From contig JAFADP010000095.1 in NCBI GenBank assembly GCA_023424785.1, positions 1-50,304 of the forward strand: 50,304 bases of DNA, read 5' to 3'. This document shows positions 15,223-23,887 of the stretch, piece by piece. How positions within the stretch are numbered: position 1 is the first letter of the stretch; each line of letters starts with the position of its first letter. The stretch is from Bacillota bacterium (GTDB taxonomy: Bacteria > Bacillota > Clostridia > Clostridiales > Clostridiaceae). Under the pieces are notes generated by a model. It did no database searches. It worked only from the letters and a program-made list of their open reading frames with translations, and had not been told where the DNA came from. Both the position numbers and the translations under genes were made by a program.

Positions 15223-16260
15223 ATGAAAGTTAAAAAATTTAGAATAAAGCTTATAATATTATTATTAATTATTATAGCAATTGTTGGTTCTTTAAATTAT
15301 TATAACTACACTATAGAAAAGCCATTAAAAACTAATAAAGATATTATAGCTATAACTATAGGTGAAGGTGAAGGTTTTTATAATTTATTAGATAGGTTAG
15401 ACGAGGAAGGTATTTTACGAAATAAAACTTTAATAAAGTTAAATTTAAAATTAAATAATCAAAGTTTAGATATTGTTCCTGGTACATATGAAATAAAAAC
15501 AAATATTTCTTTAGATGAATTAATAGATACATTAAAAAATACTTCTCATAAAGGAGATATTTCGGTTACAATACCTGAAGGATATGATATTGATGAGATG
15601 TCAGAGCTTTTTGAAGAACAAGGCATATTCTCGAAAAATGAATTTATACAAGCAGTTAAAGAATATCCTTTACCTAGCTACATAAAGAGTGATAGTAATA
15701 AAAAATATAATTTAGAAGGTTACTTATTTCCAGATACATATTTCGTTAATAAGGATATAACTCCAAAAGAGTTTATAACATTAATGATTAGTGAATTTGA
15801 TGCAACTATAAAATCAATTGAAGATGAAGAAGGTATTACTATTTCTAATGAGAAATTAGAGGAAATAGTAACAATAGCTTCTTTAATAGAAGAAGAAGCA
15901 GAAGTAGAAGAAGAAAGGGCATTGATTTCTTCAGTAATATATAATAGATTAAATAAGGGAATGAAATTAAAGTTTTGTTCGACTATTAACTATGCTTGGG
16001 GAGAGCATTTAAGTCAAGTTTTAAATAAGCATTTAGAAATTAATTCTCCATATAATACATATAAGAATGTTGGGTTACCTGTTGGTCCTATAAGCAATCC
16101 AGGAAAGAAATCTCTTATAGCAGCAATAGAACCAGCAAATACGGATTATTTATATTTTATGTTATTATATAATCAAGGTGGAAAACATCATTTTTCTGCT
16201 ACAGGAGAAGAACATGAAAGAGTTAAGCTTGAAGAAGAGGCAAAGGCTAAGGCTAAGTAA
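15223..16260 (+). CDS. mltG: Endolytic murein transglycosylase MltG
   Basis: An inner-membrane lytic transglycosylase that cuts nascent glycan strands and sets their length. The N-terminal cytoplasmic KVKKFRIK segment is followed by one TM helix (about residues 9-26) and then an external LysM-like region. The YceG catalytic domain follows, with LEGYLFPDTY near 165 and the catalytic Glu region ASLIEEEAEVEEER, ending in GLPVGPISNPGKKSLIAAIEPANTDYLYFM. I start at ATG 15223 because TGGAGG (15212-15216) is a properly spaced SD; the ATG at 15211 overlaps it. First gene of mltG-trmR-trhP-udk, the order known from B. subtilis yrrL-yrrM-yrrN/O-udk. Confidence 0.93.
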   Translation: MKVKKFRIKLIILLLIIIAIVGSLNYYNYTIEKPLKTNKDIIAITIGEGEGFYNLLDRLDEEGILRNKTLIKLNLKLNNQSLDIVPGTYEIKTNISLDELIDTLKNTSHKGDISVTIPEGYDIDEMSELFEEQGIFSKNEFIQAVKEYPLPSYIKSDSNKKYNLEGYLFPDTYFVNKDITPKEFITLMISEFDATIKSIEDEEGITISNEKLEEIVTIASLIEEEAEVEEERALISSVIYNRLNKGMKLKFCSTINYAWGEHLSQVLNKHLEINSPYNTYKNVGLPVGPISNPGKKSLIAAIEPANTDYLYFMLLYNQGGKHHFSATGEEHERVKLEEEAKAKAK

Positions 16261-16281
16261 TTATCTTTTTGGAGGAATAAA

Positions 16282-16926
16282 ATGAGTGATATAACTTACG
16301 ATTATATGGAAGACTATATAAAAGGGTTAATTCCAGATAGAGAAGGAATTTTAAAGGAGATAGAAGATTTTGCAATAGAAAATAAGGTGCCTATAGTACA
16401 AAAAGAAACAGGAAAATTCTTAGAATTTATGGTTAGCATGAAAAAACCATTAAGAATATTAGAATTAGGGACAGCTATAGGATATTCTTCTATTTTAATG
16501 TATGAAGCAGCAGGTACAAATCCATCTATTACTACTATTGAAAGAGATGAAAAAATGATAGAACTTGCAAAAATGAATTTGAAAAAATTCAATCTTCAAG
16601 ATAAAATAATAATTGAAGAAGGGGATTGTTTAGAAATATTAGAAAAACTTAAAGATCCTTTTGACTTAATTTTTATGGATGCTGGTAAAGGACATTATAA
16701 TCATTTTTTACCACATTGTTTAAGACTACTTAATGATGATGGAATAATTATTGCTGATAATGTATTATTTAGAGGTATGGTAGCATCAAAGGAACTTGTG
16801 AAAAGAAGAAAAATAACAATTGTAAAAAGAATGAGGACCTATTTAGATATGGTATCAAAGAATGAAGATTTAATTACATCAGTAATACCAATGGGGGACG
16901 GAATTGCAATTACAAGGAGGAAGTAA
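16282..16926 (+). CDS. trmR: SAM-dependent O-methyltransferase, probable tRNA 5-hydroxyuridine methyltransferase TrmR
   Basis: A 214-aa class I methyltransferase of the YrrM/COMT-like family. The SAM-binding motif I is ILELGTAIGYSSI, with acidic ligands in TTIERDEKMIELA and motif FDLIFMDAGKGHY plus IIADNVLFRG, matching metal-dependent O-methyltransferases. B. subtilis TrmR (YrrM) converts 5-hydroxyuridine at the tRNA wobble position to 5-methoxyuridine; the next gene is a TrhP-type U32 protein, which makes the hydroxyl group. That pairing is what supports the specific call over a generic O-methyltransferase. SD TTGGAGG, ATG 16282. Confidence 0.88.
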   Translation: MSDITYDYMEDYIKGLIPDREGILKEIEDFAIENKVPIVQKETGKFLEFMVSMKKPLRILELGTAIGYSSILMYEAAGTNPSITTIERDEKMIELAKMNLKKFNLQDKIIIEEGDCLEILEKLKDPFDLIFMDAGKGHYNHFLPHCLRLLNDDGIIIADNVLFRGMVASKELVKRRKITIVKRMRTYLDMVSKNEDLITSVIPMGDGIAITRRK

Positions 16927-16929
16927 GAG

Positions 16930-18168
16930 ATGAGAAGACCAGAATTACTTGCACCAGCAGGAAATTTAGAAAAGCTAAAGATAGCTATAGATTTTGGAGC
17001 AGATGCTGTATATATAGGTGGAGGAAGACTAAACCTAAGAGCATTTTCTGATAATTTTACAAACGAAGAAATAGCAGAGGGAGTTAAATATTGTCATGAT
17101 AGAGGAAAACAAATATATGTAACAATGAATGTTTTCCCAAGAAATCATGACTTAAAGGGTGTAGAAGACTATATATTAGGATTATATAACTTAGGAGTTG
17201 ATGCTATAATTGTTGCAGATCCATCAATTTTAGCAGTAGCTAAAGAAGTTGCACCAGACTTAGATGTACATATAAGTACTCAAGCTAATACAGTTAATTA
17301 TATGGCAACAAAGTTTTGGTATGAACAAGGAGCAAGTAGAGTAGTTTTAGCAAGAGAGCTTACATTTAGAGAAATAAAGACTATTAGTGAAAACATACCA
17401 GAAGAATGTGAGTTAGAAGCTTTTATACATGGATCAATGTGTATAGCATATTCAGGAAGATGTTTAATATCAAATTACATGTTAGGAAGAGATGCTAATA
17501 AAGGTATATGTGGAAATGCATGTAGATATAAATATTACTTAGTTGAAGAAACTAGACCAGGAGAATATTATCCAGTTGTAGAAGATGATAATGGAACATA
17601 TATAATGAATTCAAAAGATTTATGTATGATTGAATACATTCCAGAATTAATAAACAGTGGAGTATATTCATTTAAAATTGAAGGAAGAATGAAGAGTGAG
17701 TTTTATGTAGCATCTGTAGTTAAGGCATATAGAGAAGCTATTGATTCATATTTAGAAAATCCAGAAGGATATAAATTTAAAGAAGAATGGATGCATACAT
17801 TAAAAAGAATAAGCCATAGAAATTATCATACAGGATTCTTCCTAGGAAAAATGGGTGAACAAAACTATGATGTTTCTTCATATATAAGAAATTATGATAT
17901 TGTAGGTATAGTGAAATCATATGATGAAGAAACTAAAACAGCAACTATTCTTCAAAAGAATAGAGTTTTTGAAAATGATACTGTAGAGGTACTAAGAGCT
18001 CATACTCCTGACTTTACTGTAGAATTAAAAGAAATGTTTGATGCTGAAAAGAATGTTCCAACAAATGTTGCAAATAGAGCACATATGATATTTAAGGCGA
18101 AGGTAGATACACCTTTAAAAGAAAATGATATGTTAATAAAAAGTAATAAAGTTTTAAATCTAGAGTAG
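16930..18168 (+). CDS. trhP: U32 family protein, probable prephenate-dependent tRNA uridine hydroxylase TrhP
   Basis: A 412-aa peptidase-U32-family protein. It opens with the PELLAPAGNLEKLKIAIDFGADAVYIG TIM-barrel start. The signature EAFIHGSMCIAYSGRCLISNYMLGRDANKGICGNACRYKYYL supplies four closely spaced cysteines consistent with an Fe-S site. Despite the peptidase name, E. coli TrhP (YegQ) and the B. subtilis YrrN/YrrO homologues hydroxylate tRNA U34. Only one U32 gene is present here, resembling the longer YrrO. It lies 3 bases after trmR with GGAGG overlapping the end of that gene, so coupling is likely. Confidence 0.88.
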   Translation: MRRPELLAPAGNLEKLKIAIDFGADAVYIGGGRLNLRAFSDNFTNEEIAEGVKYCHDRGKQIYVTMNVFPRNHDLKGVEDYILGLYNLGVDAIIVADPSILAVAKEVAPDLDVHISTQANTVNYMATKFWYEQGASRVVLARELTFREIKTISENIPEECELEAFIHGSMCIAYSGRCLISNYMLGRDANKGICGNACRYKYYLVEETRPGEYYPVVEDDNGTYIMNSKDLCMIEYIPELINSGVYSFKIEGRMKSEFYVASVVKAYREAIDSYLENPEGYKFKEEWMHTLKRISHRNYHTGFFLGKMGEQNYDVSSYIRNYDIVGIVKSYDEETKTATILQKNRVFENDTVEVLRAHTPDFTVELKEMFDAEKNVPTNVANRAHMIFKAKVDTPLKENDMLIKSNKVLNLE

Positions 18169-18185
18169 TGATAGGAGGCTAACTA

Positions 18186-18803
18186 ATGAAAAAACCAATA
18201 ATAATTGGAATAACTGGGGGAACAGGATCGGGGAAGAGTACAGTAACTAAAGAAATTTTTAATACTTTTGGTGGGGAAAAAATTGCTATAATAGAACAAG
18301 ATTCATATTATAAAGATCAAAGTCATTTATCTATGGAAGAAAGAGTTCTTACAAATTATGATCATCCTACAGCTTTTGATAATAAGTTGTTAGCTAGTCA
18401 TTTAAGAGCTTTAATTAATGGAGAATCTATAGAAAAGCCTCAGTATGATTTTACTCTTCATAATAGAACAGATAAAACTGTAAGAGTAGATTCTAAAGAT
18501 ATTATTATTGTTGAAGGAATATTAATATTAGAAGATAAAGAAATAAGAGATCTTTTAGATATAAAGGTATTTGTAGATACAGATGCAGACGTAAGAATAC
18601 TTAGAAGACTTGTAAGAGATATAAATGAAAGAGGGAGAACAGTAGAATCAGTTATAGACCAATATCTTTCTGTTGTAAGACCTATGCATTTTCAATTCAT
18701 TGAACCAAGTAAAAGTTATGCAGATATTATAATACCAAAAGGTGGTCATAATAAAGTAGCTATAGATATTATAATTTCTAAAGTAAAAGATATATTAAAA
18801 TAG
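18186..18803 (+). CDS. udk: Uridine kinase
   Basis: Phosphorylates uridine and cytidine in pyrimidine salvage. P-loop GGTGSGKST at residues 11-19, then QDSYYKD, the NYDHPTAFDN substrate-binding segment, the YDFTLHNR motif, and the R-rich lid RILRRLVRDINERGRTVESVIDQY. Length (205 aa) is typical. SD ATAGGAGG, ATG 18186. Last gene of the mltG operon; a 19-bp hairpin follows. Confidence 0.97.
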   Translation: MKKPIIIGITGGTGSGKSTVTKEIFNTFGGEKIAIIEQDSYYKDQSHLSMEERVLTNYDHPTAFDNKLLASHLRALINGESIEKPQYDFTLHNRTDKTVRVDSKDIIIVEGILILEDKEIRDLLDIKVFVDTDADVRILRRLVRDINERGRTVESVIDQYLSVVRPMHFQFIEPSKSYADIIIPKGGHNKVAIDIIISKVKDILK

Positions 18804-18818
18804 TATAATAAGTGTATA

Positions 18819-18868
18819 AAACACCTTCGCTTTGTTAAAAATCTAATAAAGCGGAGGTGTTTATTATT
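18819..18868 (+). promoter_or_regulatory. 19-bp hairpin that buries the SD of the PBP gene (also a candidate udk terminator)
   Basis: Bases 18819-18837 pair with 18844-18862 with only two G-U wobbles and a 6-base loop. The right arm contains GCGGAGGTG (18851-18859), the only SD for the next gene, and its tail (ATTATTAAG) is a poor terminator U-tract. A TATAAT lies at 18804-18809, so a transcript starting there would open with this hairpin. Both roles, termination of udk and translational control of the PBP, remain possible. Confidence 0.75.
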
Positions 18869-20464
18869 AAGTATATATTGAAAAAAAGAATTATATATAT
18901 ATTATCATTTTTCATAACTATATTATTAGCATTAGGAGTTAGAATAAGTTTTTTACAATTATATCCAACTAAGCAGGTGACTGCTCAATATGAAAATCAT
19001 CAAAGTGAAAAAATATCAAATTCAAAATATATGATATTAGATACAAATGGAGAAGATTTAATGAAATACAATAAAAAATATATTTTAGTAATAGATAAAA
19101 AGCCATTTAGTTTAAATAATTATGAAGAAACTTTAGAGGATTTAATGGCATTTAATTTTATTATGAAAGGTGAAGTGTCTGATTTTAACTTTAATGATAT
19201 TATGAAGAGTAGTGGAAAAACTTATTATACTGTATCTGAAAATACATATAATAAAGTTAATACACTAACAAATATTAAGGGAGTTTATACCTATGTATAT
19301 AATGAAGTTGATAGAAAAAAGGCATGGATGGTAAGTTCATTTTTATCTAATATAGAAAATGATGTTGTTTCAAATTCTCTTTTAGGGGAAGTAAATAAGT
19401 ATACAGAAAATAATACAGAGCCTAGAGAAAATTTTTATTTAGATGATAAAGCTGTATATAGTAGTAGTGATGAGTATGTTAGTTCAAAAAATAGGAATAT
19501 AAAATTAACAATAGATAAGAGCATGGAGGATTCTATACGAGAAATATTAAAGAAAGATGAATATAAGAATCTAGATAATGCTGCAGTTACTATAGTTGAA
19601 TCTGAAAGTGGAAAAATACGTGCAATGGTTCAAAAAGATGAGAGTGAAGCAAATTTAAACTTAGTTATAGAAGGAATAGGGTATGAACCAGGGTCAATAT
19701 ATAAGTTAATTACATTAGGAGCAGCTTTAGATAAAGGCTTAGTAACATTACAGGATACATTTACATGTACATCGGCCATTTGTGAAGGAAATAATTTTCA
19801 TGGAACTTTAACTGTAGAAGATGCATTAGTAAAATCGTGTAATGATATTTTTGCAAAAGTAGGTAATCTAGTAGGATATAAAGATTTGATGGAATACTCA
19901 GAGAAGCAAGGTTTATTTAATAGAGTATTAGATCTAAAAGGAGAAGGTATGAATGAAACAGAAGGTGTTAAACCTAAAGAAGAATCAGGCATGAGTAATA
20001 TATCTATAGGTCAATGCTTTAATGTTAGTCCAATTCAAATGGTTGGAGCTGTTAATACAATAACTAATAATGGAGTATATATTAAACCATATTTAATAGA
20101 AAGTATATTAGATAAGGATGGAAATATTATAGAGGAGTTTTCTGGAGAATCTAAAAGAGTATATACACCTATGACAACAAGTATTTTAAAGAATACTATG
20201 AAATCAGTTGTTCAAAGAGGAACTGGTAAATTAGCTAATGTTGAAGGTATAGATATAGGTGGTAAAACTGGGTCAGCAACAAGTGGAAATGGTGGTGGAA
20301 CTCATGGGTGGTTTGTAGGTTATTTCAATATAGGAGAGAAATATTACACTATGATAGTTTTTGTTCCTAATATACAAGGTAATGAAGAAAATGGTGAAAC
20401 TTTAGGCGGCGGAAATACAGCAGCCCCAATATTTAGAGATATAGTTAAGAAATTAGTAGGATAA
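18866..20464 (+). CDS. Penicillin-binding protein, class B transpeptidase
   Basis: A membrane-anchored DD-transpeptidase: a basic N-terminus (KYILKKR), one TM helix (about residues 10-30), a divergent dimerisation region, and a transpeptidase domain with SIYK at about 277-280, SCN at about 324-326 and KTG at about 467-469, so the active site is intact. No transglycosylase domain is present. The start is unusual. From GGAGG (18853-18857) the codon at normal distance is ATT 18866 (then KYILKKR); GTG 18857 lies inside the SD and TTG 18878 is too far. I propose AUU initiation, but the start is uncertain. It lies directly upstream of sigK, so a sporulation-wall role is possible but unproven. Confidence 0.85.
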   Translation: MKYILKKRIIYILSFFITILLALGVRISFLQLYPTKQVTAQYENHQSEKISNSKYMILDTNGEDLMKYNKKYILVIDKKPFSLNNYEETLEDLMAFNFIMKGEVSDFNFNDIMKSSGKTYYTVSENTYNKVNTLTNIKGVYTYVYNEVDRKKAWMVSSFLSNIENDVVSNSLLGEVNKYTENNTEPRENFYLDDKAVYSSSDEYVSSKNRNIKLTIDKSMEDSIREILKKDEYKNLDNAAVTIVESESGKIRAMVQKDESEANLNLVIEGIGYEPGSIYKLITLGAALDKGLVTLQDTFTCTSAICEGNNFHGTLTVEDALVKSCNDIFAKVGNLVGYKDLMEYSEKQGLFNRVLDLKGEGMNETEGVKPKEESGMSNISIGQCFNVSPIQMVGAVNTITNNGVYIKPYLIESILDKDGNIIEEFSGESKRVYTPMTTSILKNTMKSVVQRGTGKLANVEGIDIGGKTGSATSGNGGGTHGWFVGYFNIGEKYYTMIVFVPNIQGNEENGETLGGGNTAAPIFRDIVKKLVG

Positions 20465-20524
20465 AGTTAATAAAAGTGATATTAAATGAATAATATAGTA
20501 GTAAGCACTGCTAGGAGGAGCAAG

Positions 20525-21223
20525 GTGTTTTTACTAACAAACTTTTTAGAAATTATATCAAATACGGTTTTATTATCAGGATATATTTCCGGTAACAATG
20601 TATTTCCATTACCATTAGAGGAAGAGGAAGAACGATTATATTTGCAAAAATTAAGAGATGGAGATCAAGAAGCAAAAGAAATATTAATAGAAAGAAATTT
20701 ACGTTTAGTAGCTCATATTGTAAAAAAATATTCTTTTCCTAATAAGGATGTTGATGAATTAATTTCTATAGGTACTGTTGGGCTAATAAAAGCAATAGAT
20801 TCATTTAATTCATCTAAAGGAACTAGACTTGCAACTTATGCCTCTAGATGTATAGAGAATGAAATATTAATGCTATTTAGAAATAGTAAAAAACAAAAGA
20901 GTGAAGTTTACTTGCAAGAACCAATTGGTGTTGATAAAGAAGGAAATGAGATTTGTCTAATAGATGTTTTAAGTAGTGAGAAAGATTCCGTAATAGATAA
21001 AGTGGAGAGCAATTTGGAGATAAAGGCTTTATATAAGAAAATGAAAGAAGTTCTGACAAGAAGAGAGTATAATATAATAATAATGAGATATGGATTAGAT
21101 GATGGAAGAAATAGAACTCAAAGAGAAATAGCTGGATTATTAAATATATCAAGGTCATATGTTTCAAGAATTGAGAAAAAGGCTCTAAAAAAGTTAAAAA
21201 AGTCTTTATTTTATAATATATAA
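20525..21223 (+). CDS. sigK: RNA polymerase sporulation sigma factor K (pro-sigma-K)
   Basis: The late mother-cell sigma factor. Region 2 (RNLRLVAHIVKKY...DELISIGTVGLIKAIDSF...GTRLATYASRCIENEILM) and region 4 (TQREIAGLLNISRSYVSRIEKKALKKL) are intact. I start at GTG 20525 (232 aa): AGGAGG (20513-20518) is 6 bases upstream, and the N-terminus MFLLTNFLEI then aligns with the B. subtilis pro-sequence before NNVFPLPL; ATG 20486 has no SD. The hydrophobic N-terminal 20 or so residues are the removable pro-peptide. The gene is continuous, with no skin-type insertion. Confidence 0.94.
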   Translation: MFLLTNFLEIISNTVLLSGYISGNNVFPLPLEEEEERLYLQKLRDGDQEAKEILIERNLRLVAHIVKKYSFPNKDVDELISIGTVGLIKAIDSFNSSKGTRLATYASRCIENEILMLFRNSKKQKSEVYLQEPIGVDKEGNEICLIDVLSSEKDSVIDKVESNLEIKALYKKMKEVLTRREYNIIIMRYGLDDGRNRTQREIAGLLNISRSYVSRIEKKALKKLKKSLFYNI

Positions 21224-21359
21224 TTTGCTTTAAATTTTAAATTGTTTTATAAAAAAGAAATATAAATATATAGAAATCTATTACAAATTGTGGTAAAATG
21301 GTAAAAAAATATCGTTTATGTTTCGGGGTAAGGAATATAACGGGAATAGGGGGAAAGTG

Positions 21360-22418
21360 ATGTACGTATTAAATGAAATACTTATAAAAACATCTGAGTT
21401 AAAGGGTTCTGATATGCATTTAGCAGTAGGTCTTCCACCTATGCTAAGATTACATGGAAAACTTATGCCATTAGGGGAAGATAATCTTACATCTTTAGAT
21501 TTAGAGAATTTTTCAAAAGAAATATTAGGTCCTACAAAGTATAAGAAGTATTGCGAAGTAGGAGAGTACGATATAGCTTATGCAGTAGGAGAAATTGCTA
21601 GATTTAGGGTTAACCTTTACAAAGATAGAGGAAATGATGCTATTGCATTAAGATTAATAACTAATGAAGTGCCTACATTAGATGGTTTAAAACATCCAAA
21701 TATATTAAAAGATTTAACAAAAAAGAGAAGAGGGCTTGTTTTAGTAACGGGACCAACAGGTAGTGGTAAGTCTACAACTCTTGCAGCAATGATAGATGAA
21801 ATTAATAAAAATAGAAAAGAGCATATTATTACTCTTGAGGATCCTATAGAGTATTTGCATCATCATAAAGAGTCTATTGTAAATCAAAGAGAAGTTGGAA
21901 GCGATACAGATAGTTTTGCCAATGCATTGAGAGCTATTCTGAGAGAAGACCCAGACGTCATTCTAGTTGGAGAAATGAGAGATTTTGAAACAATACAAAT
22001 AGCTATAACTGCAGCGGAAACAGGGCACTTAGTATTTTCTACACTACATACTATAGGTGCAGCAAAAACTATTGATAGAATTATTGATGTATTTCCACCA
22101 CATCAACAGCAACAAATAAAAGTGCAGTTAGCATCTGTATTAGAAGGGATAATATCACAACAATTACTTCCAACATCAGATGATAATGGAAGAGTTGCAG
22201 CCCTTGAAATAATGACAATAACTCCAGCAATTCAAAATCTTATAAGAGAAGGGAAAACCCATCAAATTCCTTCTTCAATTCAAACTGGTGCCAAATATGG
22301 TATGAAAACTATGGATATGGCATTGGCGGAACTATACAAACAAAGAAAAATAAAGAAAGAAGTTGCATTGCAGTATGCTGTAGATCCAGAAGTATTAAAA
22401 AGAATGTTAATTATGTAG
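21360..22418 (+). CDS. pilT: Type IV pilus retraction ATPase PilT
   Basis: A hexameric secretion-superfamily ATPase that depolymerises type IV pili; in clostridia it is linked to gliding motility. N-terminal PAS-like domain, Walker A GPTGSGKST, Asp box ITLEDPIEYLHHH, Walker B DPDVILVGEMRD, His box TAAETGHLVFSTLHT, and the C-terminal AIRNLIREGK-type element as AIQNLIREGKTHQIPS. I start at ATG 21360 (352 aa) with AGGGGGAAAG upstream. No other pilus gene is in the window, so it is detached from its machinery. Confidence 0.93.
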   Translation: MYVLNEILIKTSELKGSDMHLAVGLPPMLRLHGKLMPLGEDNLTSLDLENFSKEILGPTKYKKYCEVGEYDIAYAVGEIARFRVNLYKDRGNDAIALRLITNEVPTLDGLKHPNILKDLTKKRRGLVLVTGPTGSGKSTTLAAMIDEINKNRKEHIITLEDPIEYLHHHKESIVNQREVGSDTDSFANALRAILREDPDVILVGEMRDFETIQIAITAAETGHLVFSTLHTIGAAKTIDRIIDVFPPHQQQQIKVQLASVLEGIISQQLLPTSDDNGRVAALEIMTITPAIQNLIREGKTHQIPSSIQTGAKYGMKTMDMALAELYKQRKIKKEVALQYAVDPEVLKRMLIM

Positions 22419-22420
22419 AA

Positions 22421-22469
22421 TATTATAGTATAAATTTATAGCCTAAAACTATAAATTTATACTATAATA
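22421..22469 (+). repeat. 21-bp perfect AT-rich inverted repeat after pilT
   Basis: Bases 22421-22441 pair perfectly with 22449-22469 around a 7-base loop (CCTAAAA). Each arm contains the 12-bp palindrome TATAAATTTATA, so that palindrome occurs twice. No T-run follows, which argues against an intrinsic terminator. Confidence 0.85.
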
Positions 22470-22506
22470 AAAGGGAGATGTTTGATAATACATTTCCTTT
22501 TTAATT
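22469..22506 (+). terminator. Probable terminator of pilT
   Basis: AAAAGGGAGATG (22469-22480) pairs imperfectly with CATTTCCTTTT (22491-22501), followed by TAATTTTTAG. Less regular than the other terminators in the window. Confidence 0.55.
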
Positions 22507-22548
22507 TTTAGATTAAAAAATAATACATAAGGAGTGGCGACGAAAGAA

Positions 22549-23868
22549 ATGCAAGAGGGTTTAATAACTGTAGTTGATTTTGGAAGTAAAAAGCTTTCGG
22601 CTTCCTTAGGCAAAGAAACAGAGATTGATGTAGAAATAATTGGTAGTGAGAGTGTTTTATCTAAAGGAGGAGTAAGAAAAGGGTTAATTTATGATAAGGA
22701 TATTTGTAAAGAGGCATTAATAGAAGTTATAGATAAGATAGAAGGTAAGTCAAATGAAAGAATAAATGATATATACGCAGGTATATCTTCAAACACTCTT
22801 AGACTTCTTGAAGTAGAGGGTAGTATAGACTTAAGTCCTAAGAAAATAGAATTAACTGATAAGAAGCAAGTTATAGAAAATGCTAGACAGAATCTTTTAC
22901 TTGAAGATGATGAGGAGATAGTAGATTACTTAATTAATTTTTATACATTAGATGGAAAAATAATAGAAGGCGATATTATTGATTATATAGGTAATATTTT
23001 AGAAGTTAACATAACATACATATTAGGAAAAACAAAAGAGTTAAATAAGTTTAAAGAGATTATTTATGAATGTGGTTATAATTTTAAAGGATTTGTAGTA
23101 AATATTATAAGTGGAAAAAATATATTTTTATATGATAAAAAAACTATAGGAACTAATGTAATAGTAGATGTAGGTGCAGAAGTTACAGATATAGCTATAT
23201 ATAATAATGGAATGTTAAAGTACATATCATCAATACCTTTAGGTGGTGAGAGTGTTACGAGAGATATTTCTATATGTGGAAATTGTTCAATAATAGAAGC
23301 AGAAAGCTTAAAAAAGATGTATAGTAAAAATTATGAGAGTATGTATAAAAAAGATTACAATAACAGTTTTATAGAACTTGATAGTGTAAAGATATCTAAA
23401 GAGTTATTTTATGAGGTAATTAAGGCTAGATTAGAAGAAATTATAAAATTTGTTAGTAGAGAGTTAAAAAAGTCTTCCTTTTATGATGGAATTTGTAGTA
23501 TAATTATTTACGGAGATGGTATAATAGGTTATGAAAATATTAATTTTATAGTAAAAAATGAAATAAAAAAGAAATGCAAAGTCATAAGCAAAGATGAACT
23601 TGGAATGGAGAGTTTAGAAAATATATCTTCTTTATCTGGTGTAAAAGAAGTTTATGATAAGTTAAAAGTATTAAATGATTTAAAAGTATTAAATGATTTT
23701 AAATTATTTAATGATAAAGATTTAGTTAATGAAGAAGAGTTCAATACTCAACATAATTTAATTAATAAAGATAAAGATAATTCAGATGAAGAATTTGATT
23801 ACTATTATGAAGAAAAGAAGAAACATAACGGAGTTATGTCAAAAATAAAGAAGTTTTTAAAGTTGTAG
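22549..23868 (+). CDS. ftsA: FtsA-like cell division protein (divergent)
   Basis: An actin-fold protein that tethers FtsZ to the membrane. Recognisable parts are phosphate-1 VVDFGSKKLSASLG, the 1C-type middle region (INDIYAGISSNTLRLLEVEGSI), phosphate-2 VIVDVGAEVTDIAIYNNG and GGESVTRDIS. The adenosine motif is weak (IIIYGDGIIG). An acidic linker follows, and the end MSKIKKFLKL is an amphipathic membrane-targeting helix. Near codons 372-389 three tandem 6-residue repeats (LKVLND, LKVLND, FKLFND) sit in the linker. ATG 22549 is 14 bases from AAGGAG; GTG 22534 overlaps the SD. Its position 19 bases before ftsZ supports the call. Confidence 0.85.
   Translation: MQEGLITVVDFGSKKLSASLGKETEIDVEIIGSESVLSKGGVRKGLIYDKDICKEALIEVIDKIEGKSNERINDIYAGISSNTLRLLEVEGSIDLSPKKIELTDKKQVIENARQNLLLEDDEEIVDYLINFYTLDGKIIEGDIIDYIGNILEVNITYILGKTKELNKFKEIIYECGYNFKGFVVNIISGKNIFLYDKKTIGTNVIVDVGAEVTDIAIYNNGMLKYISSIPLGGESVTRDISICGNCSIIEAESLKKMYSKNYESMYKKDYNNSFIELDSVKISKELFYEVIKARLEEIIKFVSRELKKSSFYDGICSIIIYGDGIIGYENINFIVKNEIKKKCKVISKDELGMESLENISSLSGVKEVYDKLKVLNDLKVLNDFKLFNDKDLVNEEEFNTQHNLINKDKDNSDEEFDYYYEEKKKHNGVMSKIKKFLKL
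23662..23715 (+). repeat. 18-bp tandem repeat within ftsA
   Basis: TTAAAAGTATTAAATGAT occurs twice exactly (23662-23679, 23680-23697), and a degenerate third copy follows (23698-23715). It encodes repeats of LK/FK-V/L-L/F-ND in the linker and may vary in copy number between strains. Confidence 0.9.
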
Positions 23869-23887
23869 GTATTAAGGAGGAATTGTT

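Noticed and set aside
20486..20524. Longer SigK N-terminus from ATG 20486
   Set aside because: No SD precedes it, whereas AGGAGG is ideally placed before GTG 20525 and the resulting N-terminus aligns with known pro-sigma-K.
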